Of a DNA stretch of 64,000 bases, positions 33,500-43,234 are shown piece by piece. This DNA comes from Silene latifolia (lineage: Eukaryota; Streptophyta; Magnoliopsida; Caryophyllales; Caryophyllaceae). The notes under the pieces are model-generated. The model was given only the letters and a program-made list of their open reading frames with translations, had not been told where the DNA came from and did not search any database. A program made the position numbers and the translations under genes. Position 1 is the stretch's first letter; every line of letters starts with the position of its first letter. The DNA lies in contig NC_133534.1 in the NCBI RefSeq assembly GCF_048544455.1, positions 121,916,269 through 121,980,268 of the forward strand, given 5' to 3'.

Positions 33500-36060
33500 T
33501 GTAGATACCTCATTTCTGCACCTCCCGCCAAACACCCAGTGATGATTGGGCCGCATGTCTAGCATATGTCGCGATTTTATGACGTTTCGTAAATCGGTTA
33601 ATAAATGGTAACTCAAACACTTGTGTCTACCTCATGGTCGTCATCTAGGTGTCATTACGGTCGTTTTGGCAGTAATTAGGGTTCATTTGGAGTCCGGGTC
33701 AAAAACCGTCTTCATTTCCTAAAACCGTCAAATCCCGAGTCAAAGCAATGTGCTTGTCTACCTAAGGTTAGGATGTCATAAGATGTCATGATTATATCTC
33801 ATTTTGAGTCACATGTCATTTCATTAGGTTAAACTTAAAGTTTACATTACAAAATGTGCATTTTATTTAGCTAAAATGACAACCCGACCTTTAGGCCCAT
33901 TTTACGAGGTGATAAGGACTTTTTTGGGTCGGGCCTATTTCACAAAAAGTTCTAGATCTCTTTCTTAGTTTTCCAACGCCACCAAAATAACCTTAATCCG
34001 AGTCTTGTAGAGAAAGTTATGCCTAAAATACGACAGACTCTCAAACGCGCTTTCTTGCGCAGGAGGAACCCGCTGAGGAAAGGACGCAGCAAATGCTGCG
34101 CCTCTTCCAAGGGACGCAGCACCTGCTGCGCCTTTTCCTCAAGGTTTTATTTTTGTCCAAGTTTCCGTGTTTAACCTAAGTCGGTTGTTTCCGGATCTTT
34201 CTCTCCTTACCCTACTTCCGTCGTGTGATTAGTATAAATAGGGACCTTCGTTCCTCATATTTCTCACGCGAGTGTCCGTCCTTCTCTTCTCCCTTTGCAT
34301 TCTAAAACCACGCTCTTGCTTATTGGCGCCTACGTGCTTGAACTTTCGACCACGTAAGCTCGGATCCTTCCGAGTACCAGCCTCGTTTTGCATGACTGAC
34401 CAATTTGACCAACTCCACTACACCATAATCAATTAATCAATTCAATTTGCTTTTAAATCCTTTTTCAAGGGCACTTTTATATTTCCATTATAGATCGAGT
34501 CGAGTTACCACTAAAAACCGATTTAGTTAAATCTCGCGACGCTAACATGTAAGTCTGAGGGTGTATAATCCTTCTTTTAATTATTGTTCTTTATTATTGT
34601 AATCATCTTGTAAGGTTTATGTCGAAAATACTCTTAAAACCGATTTGTAAAACCATGTTTTAAAACCCTTTTTACGGATTATCAGAAGACAACCGTCGAG
34701 AAAGGACGCAGCAACTGCTGCGCCTCTTCGAAGGGACGCAGTACCTGTTGCGTCTCTTCGTGAGGCTGCCGCAGTTCCTGCTTCCTTTCTTCTTCTTTCG
34801 TCTTTTGTCAATTCGTTTGTTTTTATTTTCTTTCGTTTGTTCTTCGATTCTTTGACATAATAGCATAATAATTCCAACATGTAATACATTATTCATCGTC
34901 ATTAGGGTTTAATTCATCATTAATCCCGACTTAAATCCCTTATAATTCATATTTGCGGGTTTTCGTCATCAAATCAATTCGGTTTTTAGAGATTCGATTC
35001 ATTAATATTGAGTCTCCGGAATTCGATCTTTGATATATTCCCATCTGTTATTTATCATATCCATCATTAATTCGTCATTAATAGTTTGTTTAACCTAATT
35101 AATTTGTTAAATAATCTTATTAGTCTTGTAATAATTCATCCTAATTAGTTTCTTTCATGTTTCATCGTTTTTATGACCTCATTCACATGTAAATAATATG
35201 TTAATCACTTTCATCCGAGTCAATCATTCATAATCAAGCATTAAAATCACCAACGAACATTAACGATTTGCAATTCCGGCTTCACAGCCAGAACTGAGTC
35301 AAGGAACGGACGCAGCAAGTGGTGCGCCTCTTCCAAGGGACGCAGCTCTGCCGCGCCTGTTCCTGGTTGACTTCTGTCTCTGAACTCCCGTCTTCCTTTG
35401 ACCTAGTTATTAGTTTACGTATTATTTAACTACTATTCATATTATCACCTTTAATTCCTGTTCGTTAATTTGTTTATTTATTTCTTTCTCAAATTATCCG
35501 TTTTAGAAGTATTTTCGACATAAATCCATAAATCCAATGTAATTATTGTAATTTTCTTTGTTGTATTTATTTTTCTTGTCTTGTATTATATTGTATGTTT
35601 TCACATGTAATCGATCCTAAATCTCAACTTCGACCCAATTGTATGATAAATTACGTGATAACCGACTTAGCATTAATTCTCACATGTTAGGATCAAAACT
35701 TGGATGTTGCATTGCATGCATATAAATCGACAATATATCGAGTATGGACAATTTTCCCTAATCATTAGTAGAGGCCGCTATTGAGGCGGGTGGGACTAGG
35801 TGTTCGATCAAAAGAGCTTCCTAATACGTACCCTCACCCCTTACTCCAGATCTCTGTGAACATCCGTGTTCATTGACATCCACGAAAGTCATTCTAGACA
35901 TAGAATGCTAAGGGTAACGAGTGCTTAGTGTTCATGTCACTATTTTGTGTCTTGACATGGCACGAGGTATTCGAACGATTTCCAATTTTCCACAATAAAT
36001 TGGTGGCGATTCCACAAATGCAAACGCTTGTTCCCAAGCGCCCCCGTGGGCCCATGTCCA
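33500..36060 (+). repeat. 3' LTR of the Tat element
   Basis: Same length as the 5' LTR (2561 bp) and very similar, with scattered substitutions such as 34223-35350 differences in the inverted-repeat units. It carries a TATA box at 34233-34240 and inverted-repeat pairs at 34083/34113, 34705/34735 and 35309/35339. It ends GGGCCCATGTCCA, then TATGATGGTG. Confidence 0.93.
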
Positions 36061-36062
36061 TA

Positions 36063-37082
36063 TGATGGTGCCACCATAGCATTAACATGTTGCTTGGGTG
36101 ATTTGGAGGCCTCTTCAAGTTTAGCCATGGCCTTCTCAATTTTCAAATTAATGGTGTCAATGTGAGCACTTAGTTAAGCACCCAATTGAGTAATGGAATC
36201 CACCTCATGCTTTCCTCCTCTAGTAGCCTTCCGAGGTCTACTATATTGCGAGTTATGGACCGCCATTTCTTCAATTGTGTTCCATGTTTGATTGTCATCA
36301 ACTTCGGTAAACTTACCATTGGATCCCATATTGAGAATGTTTCGAGAGTCTTCATATAGACCATTCCAAAATTGTTGTACAAGGAACCACTCGCTAAGTC
36401 CATGGTGTGGACAAGAACGACAAGTGTCCTTGAATCTCTCCCATGCTTCATACAAAGATTCCTCATCCCTTTGTTTGAACCCGGTGATTTGGGCTCTCAA
36501 CATGTTAGTCTTTTCCGGAGGATAGAATTTCTTGTAGAAAGCAAGTGCCAATTTCTTCCAAGAATCAATACCAAGAGTAGCCTTGTCTAGGCTTTTCAAC
36601 CATTGTTTTGCGGTACCAATCAAAGAAAAAGGAAATAAGACCCATCGGATTTGGTCTTGAGTAACTCCGGTTTGAGGAATCGCATTACAATAGTCACAAA
36701 AAGTCTCCATATGTGAGTGAGGGTCTTCACTAGGCATCCCTCCAAATTGACTTCTCTCAACTAATTGTATGAATGCGGATTTGGCAATGAAATTACCGGT
36801 TAAATGTTGTGGTGTAGGAGTACCATTTGGTAGGTTCTCCTCGGTTGGTACGGAATGTGATGAGAATTTAGGCATTGTGGGTTGATTTTGTGGTGGGTTT
36901 TGTATTGGGTTATCCTCTCATTCTCTTGCAAAAGGGTTGGTAAACTCAATGTTATTTGGTTGAATGTTCACAATTTCTCCAATACCTCTCAAAGTACCTC
37001 TAGCAAGTCTTCTATTGTTGGTCAAAGTTCTTTCTATTTCAAGATCAATGGGTAACAAGTTACTTTGTGATCTCCTAGACAT
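36063..37082 (-). pseudogene. Athila gag, N-terminal half
   Basis: Starts at 37082 (MSRRSQSNLLPIDLEIE). After an Arg-rich and Asn/Pro-rich N-terminus it carries the retrotransposon gag domain (FEGLP-type region HSHMETFCDYCN, RWVLFPFSLIGTAKQWL, SWKKLALAFYKKFYPPEKT, ESLYEAWERFKDTCRSCPHHG, QFWNGL). Nonsense codons: TGA at 36918-36920 and TAA at 36174-36176 where Gln is likely. It ends inside NAMVAPS, where the Tat element is inserted; the frame resumes at 24620. Gag would assemble the particle. Confidence 0.9.
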
Positions 37083-37193
37083 GCAAAATATCAAACAACT
37101 TGAAAACAATTAGAACAACCTTGAAGAGATTGACTTCCCCAAGGTAAAGAAAGACAACTAAAAACAATTAATGAAAATCAAATCAAGTTAACA
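37083..37193 (-). other. Athila leader
   Basis: Short untranslated stretch between primer site and gag start; nothing else seen. Confidence 0.6.
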
Positions 37194-37214
37194 CCGTCCC
37201 CGGCAACGACGCCA
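37194..37214 (-). other. Athila primer binding site (tRNA-Asp-like)
   Basis: The minus strand reads TGGCGTCGTTGCCGGGGA, one base from the Athila tRNA-Asp primer site TGGCGCCGTTGCCGGGGA. Confidence 0.85.
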
Positions 37215-38313
37215 TTTTTGGTGTAGGTTAAAACTCGTCGTCAAAAGCTACCTAACCAAAACAATATTTATAACTTTACAAACTACTCTTAGTAAAGAGA
37301 CAAGTAAAGGTCGGATCCCAAGGGACGGGTATTGATGTAGGATTTTCAATTGCAAATGGTTGTGTCTTAGGGTGTCACAACTTGGGTTGAGATAGGAGAT
37401 CAACTAAACTAATTAACAATATAAAAGCAAAGTAATAAAAGCAAGCAAGGTGATTAAAATGAGATGTAAACAATTGATTAAAAGCACTAGGGTGTCATGG
37501 GTTCAAAGGGGGTTCATGGGAGTTGATCATAGAAACATGTTCTCTACTAGATGCAAGCACTTATTGTTATGATGGGATCGAGTTGGTGTATAAGCTTACA
37601 ATCCCTAAGAAGGTTTGGGTCCCGGAGCCGAATCGATTAGATTGTACAACACCTACAAGTCGACTTAGTCCTTCCTATCCAACTATATGCATGGTCTAAT
37701 GAGACTCGAGTTGGTGTATAAGCTTACAAGTCTCATTGAAAAGATAAGGATGGGTAAAAAATGCAAGGATTCATAGGCTCGCATTTCATCAAACATAACA
37801 TGTGCATAAGTTGAAATCACAACAAGCAAGCAAATTAATTATGAAAACATATTAGATTAAGCATGAATCAATCCCCATGTTGGTTTCCCCTAATTCCCCA
37901 TTAACCCTAGTTAAGGAAACTACTCACTCATTATCAAGTTTATCATGCTAACAAGGTTGTCAATCATACTAGCAAGGCAAAACATGATGAATAAATGAAA
38001 ATGATTAACAATAATTAAACAAGATTAAGAGAGAATTATACCTATGAAGATGATTCCAAATAATAATGCAAAGAATAATATAAGTACTTGATGATTGATG
38101 GAAGGTTGTCAATCCTCCAAATAAACCCAAATAATCTTCTAATTACCCAAAATAAATGAAGAACAATAGAGAATTTAAGAAAAGATTAAGTATTGAGATT
38201 TGTATTAAGACTAGATTAAAAGTTGATTACAAGATTAAGAGAGTATTAAGATAACATTAAGATTGCTTACTAATTGATTTCAACTTGATGATAATCTAGG
38301 TAGTACAAAGGGG

Positions 38314-38321
38314 TATTTATA
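38314..38321 (-). promoter_or_regulatory. TATA box of the Athila LTR
   Basis: The minus strand reads AGTATAAATACCCC, a strong plant TATA box within the Athila LTR, 130-200 bp downstream of the CGAGCG-type array. Confidence 0.7.
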
Positions 38322-38447
38322 CTAAAGATTAAGTACAAAAATTAGGGTTACTAAGGGCTTAAATGACTATTAAGACCCTTAAGAAAAGTTGAGGAAATGC
38401 TCCTCTCCAAGGAAATGAGCATTTCCGTTTTGCTAGTCCCGTATGGA

Positions 38448-38690
38448 TATGCTCGTCCCGAGCGGCTTGAGTCTTAGCACGGTGGGTTCTGTCATGTGAT
38501 CCGAGCTAATCATAAAGGAGACGCTCGGATCCTTTGGCTTCAAGACGAGCGTCTTGACTGGAGGACGCTCAGATGGTGGTGAAGAAAGACGCCTGAATTG
38601 GTGGCAATCCGCTCGGATCCTGGGTCAGACAGCTTCTTTTCTCTTCGTTCCTCAACAATCCGCGGGGATCTTGTTGAGGATGCAAGGATC
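38448..38690. repeat. degenerate phased array in Athila LTR
   Basis: GACGCTCGG/GACGAGCG-type units align at 38520, 38544, 38564, 38588, 38608, 38659 and 38679 (the last ones decayed), with steps 24, 20, 24, 20, 51 and 20. An inverted pair GCTCGTCCCGAGC sits at 38451. This is the same motif family as 13151-13511. Confidence 0.65.
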
Positions 38691-38958
38691 CTTTCGTCAT
38701 TGCATGTTTTACTTTATGATCTACATATGCCTTATAGTATCGTCTTCTCTTTGATGCTTGGTCATTAGATGCGATCAATTTAGCTCTATTTCGCAATGTA
38801 AATGCAAGGTTAGCACTCCTTTCTTACCAAGGGGGACACAACCTCAAAGAATACACAAAATGGGAAACTAAAGATAGTAAATGACTCAATTATGCACTAT
38901 AAAGCATAGGAACGAGGTTAATTCAGGGACTAAATGTGCTCAAATATGAGTCACATCA

Positions 38959-39317
38959 ATTATTCAGTAACTGACCCCGTTGTTGTTTTGTAAAATCTGT
39001 GGTGATCCATTCGGGGATGGTGAGCAGATTGTGACAGGTGATGATGAGTATTAGCTATGGGGACAAGATAGGGAGTCATCACTCGAGTCTAGCTTCCGCT
39101 GTCATGAGATTTATCTTTTAGTTTTTGTTGTTGAACATTAGTAATCTTTATTTCGGTTTTGGTTTATGGAACATATAATCATTAACTATTTATACTTTAA
39201 TAAATGTTGTTTTGGAATGGTAATTATGATATGCTAACCTCGGACAACTGAGATGGTAACAGTCTCTCATGCTAGGGTAGTCCTTGGGAAGCTACCTTGG
39301 TATGAGGGGGTGTTACG
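38959..39317 (+). repeat. 5' LTR of Gypsy-3, 3' part only
   Basis: Aligns with 49723-50081 almost base for base (start ATTATTCAGTAACTGACC, end GAGGGGGTGTTAC). The break at 38958/38959 is the Athila insertion point; ATTAT would be the duplicated target. Confidence 0.93.
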
Positions 39318-39320
39318 AAG

Positions 39321-39332
39321 TGGTATCAGAGC
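39321..39332 (+). other. primer binding site of Gypsy-3 (tRNA-iMet)
   Basis: TGGTATCAGAGC three bases after the LTR end. Confidence 0.9.
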
Positions 39333-41217
39333 GACGATTCTGGAAACTAAAACAAATGAACCTAATGAACATAGGGAGTCTAAATAAATTGAACCCGGAG
39401 AGAGTTGTTTGGAGCTACCGCAAAGACTTGGGAGACGTCTCGAAGTCGCATTAAGGCCCTTACGATCTCAAGCCGGTCACATGGGGGAGTCTTGGGAATC
39501 GTTATGTGTTTCAAGTCATGTGTGTAGTACTTGTAGCTGCGAAACTTGTATATAGTTGTTGGATGAAGTGAAAGGATTCGACCATGGTGGTATATGATAA
39601 GGGAATTGCGTAGTTGTGTGTGTCAGATCCTGAAGCATGTTATGTGGTTACTACTTGGCTTTTGAAACGGGTAGTGGAGTGTCATATATATATTGAAAAG
39701 CATGTTTAAGTATGTTAACGAAATGTGAAATTGGAGTATATATAATGTGAGGTGGGATGTGTCTATATGATCATGATGATGTTAATGTTTGGTTTGTTGG
39801 TAGTAACATGTGATTACGGTTATGCGTCTACATACATGAATGTTGTGTTTAATTTTAATGCGGGTGTGATAAAAGTTCACATATATACTGTTTTTTTTAG
39901 AAGTATTGAGTTGTTATTGTTGCTTTATTCATGTTTTAAGTTGTTTTGTTAAGAAAAATTGATTTGTATGAAAACCGTTTATGAAAGGGTTGTCTTAAAA
40001 CTATCATAAGTCTAGTTCTAGAAATGATGTTGTCGTGATTCCAATTGGAGGTGATAGCTCGTCCTTTTACGATTCTAACTATTGGTCACACGCCCAAAAT
40101 GACCAAGTAACGAGTGAGATATGACTGTTTAACGAAAACTGAACGTTGCTGAGAACTGAGTTGGTACTCGACCTAGTAAGGTAATACTTGACCAAGTAAA
40201 GGCTACTCGGCCGAGTATTCCCAATACTTGATCGAGTAATCCTTCTGTGACAATTGGGTCAGCTTCTGGAGTCGAAAACTCGGCCGAGTAATATTGTTAC
40301 TCGACCGAGTGTCCTGTACTCGATCGTGTGTCTTGTACTCGACCTAGTATGCCATGTACTCGACCGAGTACCTCAGTGGGCGGTCATTTTGAGTCGGTGG
40401 CTATGTTCTTACATTTGTTTTGAGTCGTGGGGTATGTGCACACGTATGTTTTGGGTCTTAAAGCATTCTTTATGTATGTGATGGTCTTGATACCTAAGTT
40501 ACCAGCTACTATGATGTGGAGAATGCCGGCTTATGAAGGATATGTGTTGGGTAGGGAGGACATGACTATACGGGATTGTGATGGATAGTGGAAAGAATAA
40601 GTGAAGTTGACGAGTTGTTGAGATGAGGAGCACATTCTGTGAGCTATGGTGAGTGAATTCGTTGTTGACTTAAGTGGTGTAGTGATGATTGTATATGGTC
40701 AAGTGAAGATAGAGCAGTAATGTAAATTTGAGGAATGTTAGAAACAAAAGTTAAAATGAGGGATGTGAAAATTATGGTAATTTGGGATATATAGTGATTT
40801 CTGGAGAGAGATGATTATGACGATGTTGGATAAGGAGATGAAAATGGTGTCTAGAGAGCTTAGATCAAGGGATGCCGCAATAAGGATTTGTAGATAGTAG
40901 TTGCTATGGAGATTTATATTACTAGAAGGTGAGCCTAGTGTATAATCATTTGGGAGGTCACGGGATAAAGTGAAGCTTGGTTATCTAGGATTATTTGAAG
41001 AAGATGTAATGAATTAAGGAGAAATCATTGAGTGGTGGATCTATCAGTGGAGAGTATGAGTGAAAAGTGTGATGAGAAGGATTGTTGATAAGAAATGAAT
41101 GAGAAATAATGACACAGGCTAATAGAATTTGATTTTTGGAAGTAATGGAAAGAGAAAGATAATGGTAAGTTGATTGAACGTTAACAAGAATTAGGGGACA
41201 TGAAAGTCAGGCAACAT
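39333..41217 (+). other. Gypsy-3 interior, left part (non-coding)
   Basis: About 1.9 kb rich in GT and GA, with no gag domain. It contains the phased palindrome array at 40167-40368. The last bases AAAGTCAGGCAACAT (41203-41217) are the LINE target duplication. Confidence 0.75.
40167..40368. repeat. phased CTCGRCCGAG palindrome array in Gypsy-3 leader, 9 units
   Basis: Units of the type ACTCGGCCGAGTA or ACTCGACCGAGTA, several decayed, start at 40167, 40187, 40206, 40227, 40279, 40300, 40319, 40338 and 40359. Steps are 20, 19, 21, 52, 21, 19, 19 and 21: two clusters (4 and 5) separated by about 50 bp. Confidence 0.88.
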
Positions 41218-41344
41218 AAAAATCTCTAAAAATTTTTTCTCTCTAACAACCTTTTCCTAAAACCGTTTTCTAACAAACTTTTTTCACTTCTTTTTCATGG
41301 CTTCCATCTAGTTTCTCTTCTCGCCTTCTCTAACGGCGCGAACT

Positions 41345-43234
41345 ATGGGTCACATTTCTCATTCTAAGGCCTCCATAGCTCCATCCATGGCGGTGCTTTC
41401 AACTGAACCTCTAATTGAAGATAATGGTGGTGATTTGGGAGAGTTATCTCTGGCGCCAAATCCTCCGAATACGGTGAATGTATTGATTGCTTCCGCCATT
41501 AAAGCAGCTGGTATTTCTCAACCTTTTTCTTTAATTCGGTCTACTGGTCCTACTTCTACCTCCAAAGGTTTTTCTCTCTCGGCTAAGTCCCCAATTCAAA
41601 CTATTAACTGTTCGATTAATTCCATCTCTGTTTCGGATTCTTCGGTGGATAATACTGTAGATAATACTGTTACTCATGTTCATGCGGATACTTTGCTTGA
41701 TACTACTACTGTTTTGACTGTTGATAATACTGTTAAAGACACTGTTAAAGATACTACTGCAGATGCTATACATAATTCGGTCCCTACTTCATCTAAAATT
41801 GGGGGAAAATAGAGTTCTGTGGTTAATAAGCCTCAGAAGTTAGGTATGAACCTCTTTTATTGTGAACAAAGTGTTCAGTCTACTGAAATTGATCTTGAGG
41901 AATCTGACTTTGCTGCTGAACTTAAAATTTGGGAAAATACCTTAATGGGTCATGTTCTTGGATCTAAACCCTCTCTTAAAACTATCCAGGATTATGTTTC
42001 TTCTCATTGGGGCAATATTGATTCTCCTATTGTTCAGTATTTCAGAAGTGGGTGGTTCTCTTTTCGTTTTAACTCAGAAGAGGAAATGTCTAATGTTCTT
42101 AGGAAAGGGCCATGGAAAGTGGGCTCAAATTCTCTTATTCTTAAACACTGGTCCCCTTCTTTTTCTCTTGAAATGGAGAGGGTGGCTAGAGTTCCTGTTT
42201 GGATACTTTTCCCTGGTTTGGATCCCTACCTTTGGTCTGAGAAAGTTCTTAGTAAAATGGCTAGTAAGATAGGCAAACTCCTCTTTGCTGATCCTGCTAT
42301 TACTGAGAAATCCAAGCTTTCCTTTGCTAGGATAATGGTGGAAGTTGATGTTTCTAAGGATCTTGCTACTCATGTAGTTCTCAATGTTCCCAACATTGGT
42401 TAAATCACTCAAAAAGTGGTCTATGAATGGTTGCCCTATTATTGTAGGGAGTGTGGCAAGCTTGGTCATACCTCTTCTACTTGCAAAAAGTTGTAGTCCA
42501 AACCCAAAAAGCCTGCAGTTGTGGTCCCTGCAGTGGAGCTAGGTGGTACCTCAAGATCATCAGGGAAGAAGACTAGTAGTGTGGAGGAGAAAGTAGACTC
42601 AGAATGCATTTTGCTAGGTCAGAGATCTCTTCCTCCTGCTAGCTCTATTTCCCAAGATGTTCCTGTAATGCACTCAGTATGCTCCAGTACTGCTGTCCCA
42701 TCTGAGGGTTTGCTAACTACTAATTCTTTCCATGTTCTCACTGAGACTGTTCCTGTTACTGATAAGGAGGAGCTCCAGCTCATTTCTTCTAGCACTATAG
42801 AGCAAGGTGGTACCTCAGGTTCCTCTGGGCAGAAGACTAGCAGTGTGGTAGAGAATGTAGACTCAGGATGCTTAATGCTAGGTCAAAGATCTCTCCTACC
42901 TGATAGTTCTTCTTCTCATGATGTTCCTGTAATGCACTCAGAATGCTCTCCAACTTCAGCAGCTTTAAAAGATGGTCAGAGTACTAATAATTCTGTTACT
43001 TTTATGAAGAAGGGTCCTCTTGTTACTGAACTAGGTGGTACTTCATCTCTAACTGCAGGGGGGGTGGTTTTAATGAGGAGGAATGTAGGCTCAGAATGCC
43101 TTGAGCTAGGCCATAAATCCTCTTCTATTGAGCCTTCCTCTCCTGTAGCTAAAGATGAGATGCATCAAGCATGTTCAGCTCAGATTTTAGTGGTTATCCC
43201 TAGTGGGTCTGATCCTCCTGATATTTCTCAATGA
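41345..43234 (+). pseudogene. LINE ORF1 (DUF4283-like, zinc knuckle, repeated C-terminal units)
   Basis: One frame runs from 41345 to TGA at 43232-43234, broken only by in-frame stops at 41810 (TAG), 42401 (TAA) and 42494 (TAG). The N-terminus is Ser/Thr-rich. The middle (about 41880-42400) matches the DUF4283 domain of plant LINE ORF1 (FAAELKIWENTLMG, RKGPWKVGSNSLILKHW, PVWILFPGLDP). A zinc knuckle CRECGKLGHTSSTC follows near 42447. The C-terminal third has three imperfect tandem units beginning E(L/Q)GGTS at 42536, 42800 and 43028. The product would bind LINE RNA. The stop overlaps the ORF2 start as ATGA. Confidence 0.9.

Larger units (their letters stand above)
24621..36062 (+). mobile_element. 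Tat/Ogre-type Ty3/gypsy element, non-autonomous, 11.4 kb
   Basis: Long LTRs (24621-27181 and about 33500-36060), primer site TGGCGACTCCGCTGGGGA, one gag-like ORF with duplicated zinc-finger domain, no protease, polymerase or integrase, and polypurine tract AGTGGGGGCTC before the 3' LTR. It interrupts the zinc-knuckle coding part of Athila gag. TGATGGTG occurs at both junctions (24613-24620 and 36063-36070), longer than the usual 5 bp. Two blocks ending ATACGTAGGCAG (near 31385 and 31492) are typical of Tat 3' regions. Confidence 0.92.
11944..38958 (-). mobile_element. Athila-type Ty3/gypsy element without visible pol, carrying three insertions
   Basis: On the minus strand: 5' LTR (37219-38958), tRNA-Asp-like primer site, gag-protease reading frame broken by two insertions (parts at 36063-37082, 23103-24620 and 13856-14214), a non-coding spacer with a phased motif array, then a plant-specific ORF cut by Copia-1 at 11944. 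The 3' LTR must lie left of the window. No reverse transcriptase, RNase H or integrase occurs between the protease-containing frame, which ends in its own stop, and the second ORF. The element therefore looks non-autonomous as built. It is inserted into the 5' LTR of Gypsy-3. Confidence 0.88.
37219..38958 (-). repeat. 5' LTR of the Athila element (about 1740 bp)
   Basis: The minus strand starts TGATGTGACTCATATTTGAGC at 38958 and ends ..CCTACACCA just before the primer site; the inner end is uncertain by 3 bases. A minus-strand TATA box is at 38314-38321, with a phased motif array upstream of it. The partner LTR is outside the window. The outer edge abuts Gypsy-3 LTR sequence. Confidence 0.85.
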
